From CAIURC01 sp043777315 (lineage in GTDB: Bacteria; Verrucomicrobiota; Verrucomicrobiia; Chthoniobacterales; Chthoniobacteraceae), in assembly GCA_043777315.1 (NCBI GenBank), contig JAYVPW010000106.1, forward strand, positions 1 through 22,714: 22,714 nucleotides of DNA, given 5' to 3'. The position numbers and the translations under genes are program-made. This document shows positions 4,838 to 11,223 of the stretch, piece by piece; positions within the stretch are counted from its first letter, which is position 1, and the number at the start of each line of letters is the position of its first letter. The notes beneath the pieces were generated by a model. The model was given only the letters and a program-made list of their open reading frames with translations, was not told where the DNA came from and searched no databases.

Positions 4838-5028
4838 CCTTGGCGACCCCACCAAATCTGCTGGGCATCGCGCCGCGCAAGGCGACGGCGCTGCGGATCG
4901 ACTGCTCGTGGTGCAATACGACGCTGGTCGCGGGATCGGCGGACCGGATTTCACACACGATCTGCCCGCGTTGTTTTGCCGGGATGTTTCCGCGGCATCC
5001 GAGCGCGCCACTCCTCAGCAGTCACTGA
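4834..5028 (+). CDS. small zinc-ribbon protein (64 aa)
   Basis: A GTG start overlaps the previous stop (GTGA, 4834-4837). Residues 24-27 (CSWC) and 45-48 (CPRC) form two CxxC knuckles about 17 residues apart, a compact zinc-ribbon arrangement common in small phage proteins. The central hydrophilic strand between them fits a beta-hairpin. The C-terminus is short and unstructured. It may bind nucleic acid or a host protein, but no specific family is recognised. A similar-sized two-knuckle protein occurs at 12074. Confidence 0.65.
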   Translation: MTLATPPNLLGIAPRKATALRIDCSWCNTTLVAGSADRISHTICPRCFAGMFPRHPSAPLLSSH

Positions 5029-5046
5029 CCCCGGCGCTCCACCCCG

Positions 5047-5364
5047 ATGAGCCGAGGCACACCACCCCAAGGAGCCAAGCAGAAGGCGCGCATGCACATG
5101 CGCCCGGACGCGGCACCGCTGCGGCCGGACGAATTGATCCGGCTGCGGCGGCTGCTGCGGGGTGGCGTGCTCGACAAGCAGCTCGAGGCGGCGGAAGTGG
5201 CGGCACAGCTCGGCTTGGACAGGCGGACGGTGCTGAATCTGGTGCGCGCCGGCGCATTTCCCGGCGCCTGGAAGCCGGCGGAGAACCGGGTGCGGATCCC
5301 GATCACGGCGGTGGAAGACTACATCCGGGCCCACGCCGTGCAATCCGAGGAGGCGGCGGCATGA
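5047..5364 (+). CDS. helix-turn-helix DNA-binding protein, excisionase/MerR-like fold
   Basis: A 105-residue protein. Residues ~48-95 (LEAAEVAAQLGLDRRTVLNL, then VRAGAFPGAWKPAENRVRIP and a final helix) match the small winged HTH of excisionase/AlpA-type proteins, with the conserved R-IP turn. The N-terminal 40 residues are basic and rich in arginine and leucine. No integrase is present in the window, so a regulatory rather than excisive role is more likely, but the genome is incomplete. The stop overlaps the next ATG (ATGA). No strong Shine-Dalgarno sequence precedes the ATG. Confidence 0.75.
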   Translation: MSRGTPPQGAKQKARMHMRPDAAPLRPDELIRLRRLLRGGVLDKQLEAAEVAAQLGLDRRTVLNLVRAGAFPGAWKPAENRVRIPITAVEDYIRAHAVQSEEAAA

Positions 5365-5690
5365 TCGCGGCAGCTTCTCTTTTTCCCGCGGGACCGAAGG
5401 CGGTGATCGTGCGCTTCCGCGAGCCAGGGACGGGCGAGCTGCAGACGATGGATTGGCTCAGCGCGGACGGCGCATGGACTGCGGACCCCGACGCGGCGCT
5501 GGTGCACCCTGATTACCTCGCCGCCGACAAGCTGGCGCATTCGCTTCGGACGCCGGACGCCTGGGTCTGCGCCACCGTGCGGCCCGACGCCGACTCCCCC
5601 AAATCGCGCGCGCTTTCTTTTTTTTCGGAAGCCGCAGAGGTAAGGCATCCGAGTGGCGACTGGCGCGACCGGAAGGACTGCGGGCTATGA
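5361..5690 (+). CDS. hypothetical phage protein (109 aa)
   Basis: The frame is open far upstream, but the ATG at 5361 has an excellent ribosome site (GAGGAGG) and overlaps the previous stop by 4 nt. Residues 10-60 (GPKAVIVRFREPGTGELQTM, then DWLSADGAWTADPDAALVHP) look like a beta-rich domain with WLSADG. The C-terminal third is less ordered and is encoded across a run of eight T (5618-5625), unusual in this GC-rich DNA. The 3' end overlaps the next start by 4 nt. No family recognised. Confidence 0.65.
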   Translation: MIAAASLFPAGPKAVIVRFREPGTGELQTMDWLSADGAWTADPDAALVHPDYLAADKLAHSLRTPDAWVCATVRPDADSPKSRALSFFSEAAEVRHPSGDWRDRKDCGL

Positions 5691-6496
5691 GCGCGCCCGA
5701 CGTCCAGCCAGTGGCCCGCGTGTCGCTGCTCGAGCTCGAGAAGCAGGGACCGCTCAACGACGCCCAGCTCGCGCTCTTCGACACGCTGGAGACAATGCCG
5801 GCGGAGGTGTTCGAGTCGCTCGAGATGAAGGGCGAATTCACCGGGGCGCGTCTTTTTTTGCAGCGCCCTGCGATTTATCGGGCGATCGTGACGATGATTG
5901 CGAGGGGTCTGCCGGTGCGATTCGTCGAGCGCACGCTGAGGGTGAGCCACAACACGATCCGGGCCGTGTGCGCGCGCGAAGGCGTCGCCATAGACACAGA
6001 GAAAAACAGCTTCGTGGCCGACCTGCGGATCGCGATCACTCGCGGCGCCGCCGTGCTCGCGGACGTGATCGGCGACATCGCGCCGGACAAGCTGCCGCTC
6101 GCAGTGGCGATCCTGATCGACAAGTATCTGCTCCTCACAGGCGAGGCCACGTCGCGAATCGAGACCACGACCGGCGGGAGCGACAAGCCGAAGACCTGGG
6201 ACGAGTGGATCGAGCAGATGAAGCGCGTCGGGGCCGCTGGAATGGGTTTGGGTGGGGAGAAGGATGGGGCAAAGGGGGAGCCGGTCGAAGTGCGGACGCA
6301 TGCACTCCCGGTTGGGGCGGGGGTCGGCGCGGGCAGGCTGGAGCATCTGACATCGGACTCCGTATCAGATGCCAGACAGTGTGCTGGCGCTAGTGTTCCG
6401 AATGGTGTGCCGGACGGCGACCGTTTGGACAGGGGGGCGGGGGGGGTCGCGCTTGAGGTGCCGGGGCGCGTGGGACCGACTCATTCGGGTTTCTGA
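5687..6496 (+). CDS. HTH-containing phage protein, possibly small-terminase-like or regulatory
   Basis: A 269-residue frame. Residues ~70-105 (MIARGLPVRFVERTLRVSHN, TIRAVCAREG) form a helix-turn-helix. Residues ~134-155 (KLPLAVAILIDKYLLLTGEA) carry the IDK-LLL-GE pattern often seen in phage HTH proteins and some small terminase subunits. That makes it one candidate for the missing small terminase, although it lies 6.6 kb from the large subunit. The last ~80 residues are glycine/valine-rich low complexity, encoded by G-tracts including G8 at 6439-6446, and may be non-native or frameshifted. The segment also contains an inverted repeat (6343-6372). ATG overlaps the previous stop (ATGA). Confidence 0.65.
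   Translation: MSAPDVQPVARVSLLELEKQGPLNDAQLALFDTLETMPAEVFESLEMKGEFTGARLFLQRPAIYRAIVTMIARGLPVRFVERTLRVSHNTIRAVCAREGVAIDTEKNSFVADLRIAITRGAAVLADVIGDIAPDKLPLAVAILIDKYLLLTGEATSRIETTTGGSDKPKTWDEWIEQMKRVGAAGMGLGGEKDGAKGEPVEVRTHALPVGAGVGAGRLEHLTSDSVSDARQCAGASVPNGVPDGDRLDRGAGGVALEVPGRVGPTHSGF
6343..6372. repeat. 8-bp inverted repeat with inner hairpin
   Basis: GCATCTGA (6343-6350) and TCAGATGC (6365-6372) are perfect complements separated by 14 nt that contain CGGA-C-TCCG. It lies in the low-complexity 3' part of the HTH gene, between G-rich tracts. Possible protein-binding site or transcript hairpin. Confidence 0.4.
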
Positions 6497-6516
6497 ATTT
6501 TATTTCAAAGCACTTT

Positions 6517-6990
6517 ATGACCGACCCTCAACCTCCTCCGATTCGAGAGACCGAATTTGCCTCCGGCGTGGGCCTTGCCCGCGACGACGTCAAAAAAATG
6601 CGCGGCGCGCTGCTGACCCGGTCGGAGGACTGGTCGGGTGGCGGCGGCATGCCCGTCATGCTGCACGCCAGCGGGCAGGCCAAGCTCATCGCCGAGCTCG
6701 AAAAAAAGGCTCGCGAAAAAAAAGAAGGGCCGCCACTCGCGGGCGAGCTGCAGGCCGCCACGCGAGCCGAGCGCTTCGAGCAGCTCACCGTCGCCAGGGT
6801 GACGCGCAACACGCGCCTGCTGACCGCCACGCGGCAGCTCGCCGGTGCAGAGCCGGAGGCCGTCACGGTGCGCGTCAAATCCACCGACGGTTACAAGGCC
6901 GGGATGATCCTCGAGCGCTGCGAGCGCCAATCCCCGGGCTTCTACTGCTACCAGGGCAAGCAGCCGCGCCGGCGCACCGCACGGGCCTGA
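6517..6990 (+). CDS. hypothetical phage protein (157 aa)
   Basis: The N-terminal ~20 residues are proline-rich, followed by ASGVGLARDDVKKMRGALL and a central highly charged helix (KLIAELEKKAREKKEG). The C-terminal half (ATRQLAGAEPEAVTVRVKST ... GFYCYQGKQPRRR) is beta-prone and ends basic. The charged helix is encoded by A7 and A8 runs, one of them (GAA AAA AAG) forming the A-AAA-AAG slippery heptamer in frame. The gene follows an AT-rich 20-nt gap without an obvious ribosome site. The order HTH protein, this gene, replication protein, DnaB suggests a role near replication, but no family is recognised. Confidence 0.62.
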   Translation: MTDPQPPPIRETEFASGVGLARDDVKKMRGALLTRSEDWSGGGGMPVMLHASGQAKLIAELEKKAREKKEGPPLAGELQAATRAERFEQLTVARVTRNTRLLTATRQLAGAEPEAVTVRVKSTDGYKAGMILERCERQSPGFYCYQGKQPRRRTARA

Positions 6991-6992
6991 TT

Positions 6993-7964
6993 ATGGTTAT
7001 CGATCGCGACTTCCCGGACCACTGGAAGACCCAGCTCCTCATCCGACAGCTCGGCAACTACGAGGCCGCGCCCGTGATGCTGATTCGACTCTGGCTGCAC
7101 TGCGAAGCCCGGCGGTCGGAGTGCTTCCCTGACATGCCGCCCAGCGCCGTCGCCGCCGTCTGCCGGTGGCCAGGCGACGCGAAAAAACTCGACCGCGCTT
7201 TGAGGGATGCGCGCTTCATTGTCCGCGACGGCCGTGCCCTGACCGTTCACGGCTGGGAAGAGCGCAATCGCGGACTTCTCAACTCCATTGCCAATGGTTC
7301 GCGCGGTGGACGGCCCAAAAAGGCCCCCGCCACAGAGGAAAACCCCGTATCCCAATGCAAACCCAGCGACAACCCACGGGTTCCCGATGGGAAACCCGAC
7401 GACAACCCGCCGGAACCCACGGCTAACCCCACCATAACCAGTAAGGGTAGGGAAGGGAAGGGTAGGGAAGGTGAGGGTAGGGAAGGTGAGGTGAGGGAAG
7501 GACCACCCGCAATCCCCTCCCGTGCGAGCGTGAGCGCGCTCGAGGCGACAATCCACTTCGTTCTCAGCGTTTTCGGGAAAAAAAGAAGCCGGCTGGGCTA
7601 CGCGGCGGAGCAGGAGCTGGGACGGCAGGCCGAATCGCTCCCGCTCAGTGCCGAGCAGCAGGCGCTTTTGACGTGGTGGCTCCACCTCCCGCACGACGAA
7701 GCCGATCCCTGGCTGCGCAGCCGACCCGGCGACGCCGACAAGCTGGCCACTCGACTCTTCGGCGAGCTCGAGCGAGCCGCGGCCCACGCAAAAAAAACGG
7801 GCGCGCCCGGATTTTCCGAAAAAAAAGAAAGCGGGGCGTGGCCGGCGGGTGCGAAGGACTGGCTCGCCGCGAAATTCCCCGACGCGGCCTTGCCGGCGGA
7901 GTTTTCCCAGCTCGCGCAGGACGTGCGACGGCTCTGGCTGGAGAGGAATGAGGACCAGGCATGA
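6993..7964 (+). CDS. replication-organiser-like phage protein with internal repeat
   Basis: A 323-residue protein from the ATG at 6993, two bases after the previous stop. The N-terminal ~110 residues (DFPDHWKTQLLIRQLGNYEA, then PVMLIRLWLHCEARR and ALRDARFIV) resemble the winged-helix N-domain of phage replisome-organiser proteins, ending in the usual NGSRGGRPKK basic segment. A long linker follows, first proline/asparagine-rich, then pentapeptide repeats GREG(K/E) encoded by a 15-bp G-rich tandem repeat. The C-terminal ~130 residues are helical, with WLAAKFPD near the end. It directly precedes and overlaps dnaB by 4 nt, the lambda O-P/DnaD-helicase arrangement. It likely binds the origin and recruits the helicase; the origin may be inside this gene (inference). 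Confidence 0.7.
   Translation: MVIDRDFPDHWKTQLLIRQLGNYEAAPVMLIRLWLHCEARRSECFPDMPPSAVAAVCRWPGDAKKLDRALRDARFIVRDGRALTVHGWEERNRGLLNSIANGSRGGRPKKAPATEENPVSQCKPSDNPRVPDGKPDDNPPEPTANPTITSKGREGKGREGEGREGEVREGPPAIPSRASVSALEATIHFVLSVFGKKRSRLGYAAEQELGRQAESLPLSAEQQALLTWWLHLPHDEADPWLRSRPGDADKLATRLFGELERAAAHAKKTGAPGFSEKKESGAWPAGAKDWLAAKFPDAALPAEFSQLAQDVRRLWLERNEDQA
7445..7501 (+). repeat. 15-bp G-rich tandem repeat, candidate origin iterons / G-quadruplex
   Basis: Three 15-bp units GGGTAGGGAAGG(G/T)(A/G)A at 7445, 7460 and 7475, then a degenerate 12-bp unit to 7501. The unit is five codons long, so the frame is kept (GREGK/E). Many GGG runs give G-quadruplex potential. Just upstream (7340-7440) is a C-rich stretch with repeated GACAACCC. 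Position inside a replication gene next to dnaB parallels lambda, whose origin iterons lie in gene O. Confidence 0.7.
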
Positions 7965-9445
7965 GCGCTCCTGAAAAAAAAGACGGGCGGCGGCGGAAGG
8001 ACTACGAGCCTGAGCCGCATCGGATGCTGCCGCAGGCTCCCGACGCCGAGCGCGGCGTGCTCTCGAGCATGATGATCGGCGGCGCGGACGTGATCGAACA
8101 GGTCGCCGCCAAGATCACCGCGGACCACTTCCACGTCCCGGCGCACGAGCTGATTTTCCAGTTCATCTGCCAGCTCCACAAAGCGCGGCTCCCGACCGAC
8201 TTCATCACGCTCACCCAGGCGTTGCGCGACGCGAACCAGATCGACCAGGTCGGCGGCGCGGCCTACGTCACCGAGCTCTTCACCTACCTCCCGACGGCGG
8301 CGAATTGCGGCTACTACGCCGAGATCATGCGGGAGAAATACCAGCTCCGGCAGATCATCCGCATCGCCACGGAATTCGCCGGGCGGGCCTACGACGAACA
8401 GGACGACCTCCCTAAGCTCGTCGAGGAGTTCCAGGCGCGCGCGATCGAGATCGGCATGGACAGCGAAGACGCCGCGGCCCTTCGCCCGATCAGCCAGGCG
8501 GAAGTGATGGAGGAACTCCAGAGCATCGAGGCCCGCTACCACAACCGCGGGCAGCCGATGGGGATTCCGTCGGGCTTCCACGACTTCGACCGGATGACCG
8601 ACGGGTTCTTGAAGCCGCAGGTCTATGTCATCGGCGGGCGGCCGGCCATGGGCAAGACCTCCATCGGCATGAACTTCGCCGAGCACATCGCCGTCACGGC
8701 GGGCGCGGAGAACCGGACGACGGCCATTTTCTCCGTCGAAATGACACGCAAACAGCTCATCCGGCGCATGGTGATGAACCTCGCGAGCCTTTCGCTCAAG
8801 CGACTGCGCGACGGCTTCCTGCGCGAAGCCGACTTCCCCCGGCTGGCGGAGGCCGCGAAAAAGATCATCGCCGGCAAGATCATCCTCGACGGCACGAGCG
8901 GCCTGACCATCGCGCAGTTCCGCAGCCGGGCTCGGCGCGCCGTGCTGCGCGACAAGGCGGAGCTGATCATCATCGATCACCTCCACAAGATGAAGGGCGT
9001 GAGCAAGCGCGGCGGCGAAAACCGCAGCCTCGAGCTCGCGGAGATCATGCAGGGGATCACCGAGACCGCCAAGCAGCTCGACGTGCCGGTGATCGTCCTT
9101 GCCCAGCTCAACCGCGGTGCGGCGGACAAAGGGCCGATCAAACCACCGAGCATGGCCGACCTCGAATGGAGCAGTGTCATCGAACAGGAGGCGCACCTCG
9201 TGGGGCTCCTTCACCGGCCCGACTACTACGCCAAGACCGACGCCGACAAGGAGAAGATCGCCGAGAAATACGACATGACCGTCGAGCAACTCGCGACCTA
9301 CGCCGAGCTGCTGATCGACAAGCACCGCGACGGCCCGGTCGGGACGGTCAAGTTGAAGTTCCTCGGCGAATTCACGCGGTTCGAGAACCAGACCGGCAAG
9401 CTCTTCAGCAACAACCCCGGCGAGCAACAAGAGATGAGCACATGA
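7961..9445 (+). CDS. dnaB: replicative DNA helicase, DnaB family
   Basis: A 494-residue protein of normal DnaB length. The N-terminal domain spans ~20-165 (DAERGVLSSMMIGGADVIEQ). The RecA-like helicase domain has Walker A GRPAMGKT at 226-233, Walker B LIIIDHLHKM around 335-344, motif AQLNR at 381-385 and the arginine-finger region DKHRDGPVGTVKLKF at 453-467. Hexameric DnaB unwinds DNA at the fork. Two segments differ from the usual sequence: after Walker B it has DHLHKM where cellular DnaB has DYLQL, and MADLEWSSVIEQEA replaces the common SDLRESGxIEQDA. The catalytic residues are kept. The start overlaps the preceding replication-protein stop (ATGA). The first codons contain A8 (7974-7981). 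Confidence 0.95.
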   Translation: MSAPEKKDGRRRKDYEPEPHRMLPQAPDAERGVLSSMMIGGADVIEQVAAKITADHFHVPAHELIFQFICQLHKARLPTDFITLTQALRDANQIDQVGGAAYVTELFTYLPTAANCGYYAEIMREKYQLRQIIRIATEFAGRAYDEQDDLPKLVEEFQARAIEIGMDSEDAAALRPISQAEVMEELQSIEARYHNRGQPMGIPSGFHDFDRMTDGFLKPQVYVIGGRPAMGKTSIGMNFAEHIAVTAGAENRTTAIFSVEMTRKQLIRRMVMNLASLSLKRLRDGFLREADFPRLAEAAKKIIAGKIILDGTSGLTIAQFRSRARRAVLRDKAELIIIDHLHKMKGVSKRGGENRSLELAEIMQGITETAKQLDVPVIVLAQLNRGAADKGPIKPPSMADLEWSSVIEQEAHLVGLLHRPDYYAKTDADKEKIAEKYDMTVEQLATYAELLIDKHRDGPVGTVKLKFLGEFTRFENQTGKLFSNNPGEQQEMST

Positions 9446-9660
9446 CGCCCTGGAGCCTCGACGACGAGCACGACTACCTGGCGATCCTCGAGCGCGTCGC
9501 CACCGCGCGCGAGACCGCCGCGCACGTCCCGGATTGCGACCTTGCCCGTCTCCTTACCCTCAGCCCGCGCCTCGTCGCGGAAAACATCCGCCTCCGCATG
9601 CGCGCCATCAACGCCGAGCGCGAGATCGGCCAAAACCTCCTCCCGCTCACCGATGAGTGA
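9442..9660 (+). CDS. small hypothetical helical protein (72 aa)
   Basis: The ATG at 9442 overlaps the dnaB stop (ATGA). The protein is acidic and helical (WSLDDEHDYLAILERVATAR ... LRMRAINAEREIGQNLLPL), with no membrane segment. Being fixed behind dnaB suggests a replication accessory or simply an operon filler; no family is recognised. It overlaps the next frame by 8 nt. Confidence 0.6.
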   Translation: MTPWSLDDEHDYLAILERVATARETAAHVPDCDLARLLTLSPRLVAENIRLRMRAINAEREIGQNLLPLTDE

Positions 9661-9823
9661 ACTCACCATGTCTGAACTCGTTCAAGCCCTCTGCCACCGC
9701 GCCCGCGAGACCCGACGCACGCACTACCGCCCCGGCAGCGACCAGGAGCAGGCGTGGCATCGCGTCGTCCCGCCGCAATTTCGCGGCCCGCCCGCCCTGC
9801 CGCCCCGGAAGGAGGAGGCATGA
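9653..9823 (+). CDS. very small hypothetical protein (56 aa)
   Basis: Two in-frame starts give MSELTMSEL at the N-terminus (ATG 9653 or ATG 9668). The body is basic and polar (CHRARETRRTHYRPGSDQEQ) with a proline-rich end. It overlaps the previous gene by 8 nt and the next by 4 nt (ATGA), and its last codons (GGAAGGAGGAGGC) form the ribosome site of the next gene. Function unknown. Confidence 0.5.
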   Translation: MSELTMSELVQALCHRARETRRTHYRPGSDQEQAWHRVVPPQFRGPPALPPRKEEA

Positions 9824-10038
9824 TCCGGCGCGCCCTCGCCCGGTTCCGGCGGCATCACGGCCCCTGCCGCTGGGAAATCGCCGGCGACCCCGGCGGCCGG
9901 GTCCGGCTCTGCATCACCCCGACCCGACTCATCGACCTCAAGCCGCGCGGAGTGCGCGCGTCTGCACCCTTTCTCCCGAGCGCCACGGCGACGCGCGGGA
10001 GCCTGACCCACCCTCGCCGACTCCACCCGCAGCCATGA
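9820..10038 (+). CDS. small basic hypothetical protein (72 aa)
   Basis: The ATG at 9820 is directly preceded by a strong GGAGGAGG ribosome site and overlaps the previous stop by 4 nt. Residues 1-45 (MIRRALARFRRHHGPCRWEI ... RVRLCITPTRLIDLKPRG) are arginine-rich and beta-prone; the rest is low complexity. The stop overlaps the next ATG. Single cysteines only, no zinc motif. No family recognised. Confidence 0.5.
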   Translation: MIRRALARFRRHHGPCRWEIAGDPGGRVRLCITPTRLIDLKPRGVRASAPFLPSATATRGSLTHPRRLHPQP

Positions 10039-10565
10039 AATCCGACATCAAAAAAACGACCCCGAAGAAGCCGATAGTTCACCGCCACGCCACCAAGACG
10101 CCAGCGCAGAGGCGGGAAGTCATCACCGCCAGCGCCGAGGACCGCGAGGATCGCAGCATCGGGCTCAAGTTGCTTATGCAATCGCTCGCCGACGCCGTCG
10201 CGGCGCGGCTGCAGCCGCGCGACGCCGGCCAGCCAACGCCGATTCACAGCGGGCACCCGTTGCTCGCGGGCGAGCCGACGGGCACACTCAACCCCAAGTC
10301 GGCTACCCTCCCCTTGCCCAGCGTGCCGGACCTCCTGATGCGCCTCCGCGACGAGTTGTCGTACGGGCACGAAGAAATCAGCTACCTCGGCAAGATCCTC
10401 GACCCGATCCTCCTCCCGGAAAATCCGAACGGTTCGGCGATCTGTGAAGGGGTCGGACTCCAGTTTTCCCTCGTCGGCTCGCAAGTCTCCAAATTGATCG
10501 GCATGGCTGCCGGCCTTCGCTGCCGGATCATCGCCCTCGCGCAGCGCCTCGACCTCCCCCGCTGA
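10035..10565 (+). CDS. hypothetical phage protein (176 aa)
   Basis: It starts at the ATG at 10035 (ATGA overlap). The N-terminal ~45 residues are lysine-rich and basic (MKSDIKKTTPKKPIVHRHAT), with A7 at 10050-10056. After a variable linker, the C-terminal ~80 residues are helical (LLMRLRDELSYGHEEISYLG ... VSKLIGMAAGLRCRIIALAQ) with a coiled-coil look. Its TGA overlaps the next ATG by one base (TGATG). Not recognised; the basic N-terminus and coiled coil could suit a DNA-associated oligomer. Confidence 0.6.
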   Translation: MKSDIKKTTPKKPIVHRHATKTPAQRREVITASAEDREDRSIGLKLLMQSLADAVAARLQPRDAGQPTPIHSGHPLLAGEPTGTLNPKSATLPLPSVPDLLMRLRDELSYGHEEISYLGKILDPILLPENPNGSAICEGVGLQFSLVGSQVSKLIGMAAGLRCRIIALAQRLDLPR

Positions 10566-10888
10566 TGCGCTCCCACACTCCACCTGGCATCCTCGCGGTG
10601 TTGCTCGGCATGGCGCTGGGCAGCGCGGCCGGATGCGGGACGCCCGACGTTCCACCGCCCACCGTCATCGACGGCACCCCACAGCCGCGTTTCCGCGTCC
10701 GGCGCTGCTGGACCGGCGAGCCAGGGCTTGCCGACCAGCTCCGCACCGCACCCGACCTCAACACGCTCGAAAAGCTCGCCAACGAAGCCCGGCGTTCCGA
10801 CACGCTCAGCGCCAAGACCCTCAACCGCTGCCGCCGCAACGCCAACCTCCGGCATCGCGAGCTTCTCGAAAGGAGCCTCGCCGCGTGA
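10565..10888 (+). CDS. putative lipoprotein (107 aa)
   Basis: The N-terminus has a short basic start, a hydrophobic stretch (ILAVLLGMALGSAAGC) and a cysteine at about residue 24 in the context SAAGC, consistent with a lipobox (non-ideal, with Ala rather than Leu at -3). After it comes a proline-rich linker (GTPDVPPPTVIDGTPQP) and a charged helical C-terminus. Phage lipoproteins of this kind include outer spanins and superinfection-exclusion proteins. No inner spanin, holin or endolysin is adjacent, so exclusion or an unknown envelope role is equally possible. TGATG junction with the previous gene. Confidence 0.6.
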   Translation: MRSHTPPGILAVLLGMALGSAAGCGTPDVPPPTVIDGTPQPRFRVRRCWTGEPGLADQLRTAPDLNTLEKLANEARRSDTLSAKTLNRCRRNANLRHRELLERSLAA

Positions 10889-11223
10889 GTGACGAAACGC
10901 CAATGCAGGAGCGCCTTTCGAGCCCGACCTTCGACGCGATCGTCGCGGTCTGGACCGCGCGCGAGCTGCAGCTCGAGAAATATTCGCGCGAGCACGACGA
11001 CACCCACACCCGCGGCGAGCTGGCGCAGGCCGCGCACTGCTACGCCGACGCGTCAGCGCGCCTGAGCCGCGGCATCATGGGACCCGCGGACTACCTCCAT
11101 AAAGACTGGCCGTTCGTGGCGCGGAGCTGGCCCGGCCCCGAGACCCCGCTCGAATGCGCCATCCGCGCCGGCGCGTTCCTCATCGCGGAAATCGAGCGGC
11201 TGCAACAAAAGGAGGCGGCTTGA
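10885..11223 (+). CDS. hypothetical phage protein with HDDTHT signature (112 aa)
   Basis: The GTG at 10885 is chosen because it overlaps the previous stop (GTGA) and has AGGAG about 9 nt upstream. The sequence EKYSREHDDTHTRGELAQAA, then CYADASARL, WPFVARSW and a final ALIAEIERL-like helix (AGAFLIAEIERLQ), matches a recurrent phage protein pattern: E-HDD-H-GEL-AA-CYA followed by a WP/W segment. The family is widespread next to replication and nucleotide genes, but its biochemical function is not established to my knowledge. The acidic HDD-H cluster could bind a metal (inference). Confidence 0.7.
   Translation: MSDETPMQERLSSPTFDAIVAVWTARELQLEKYSREHDDTHTRGELAQAAHCYADASARLSRGIMGPADYLHKDWPFVARSWPGPETPLECAIRAGAFLIAEIERLQQKEAA

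Noticed and set aside
5047..5364. Calling this HTH protein an excisionase (xis)
   Set aside because: No integrase or attachment site is visible in the window; the fold alone does not show excision.
7445..7501. CRISPR-like array
   Set aside because: The repeats are contiguous 15-bp tandem units without spacers and lie in a coding frame.
7598..9430. 610-codon minus-strand frame opposite dnaB
   Set aside because: Antisense shadow of a clearly identified helicase gene.
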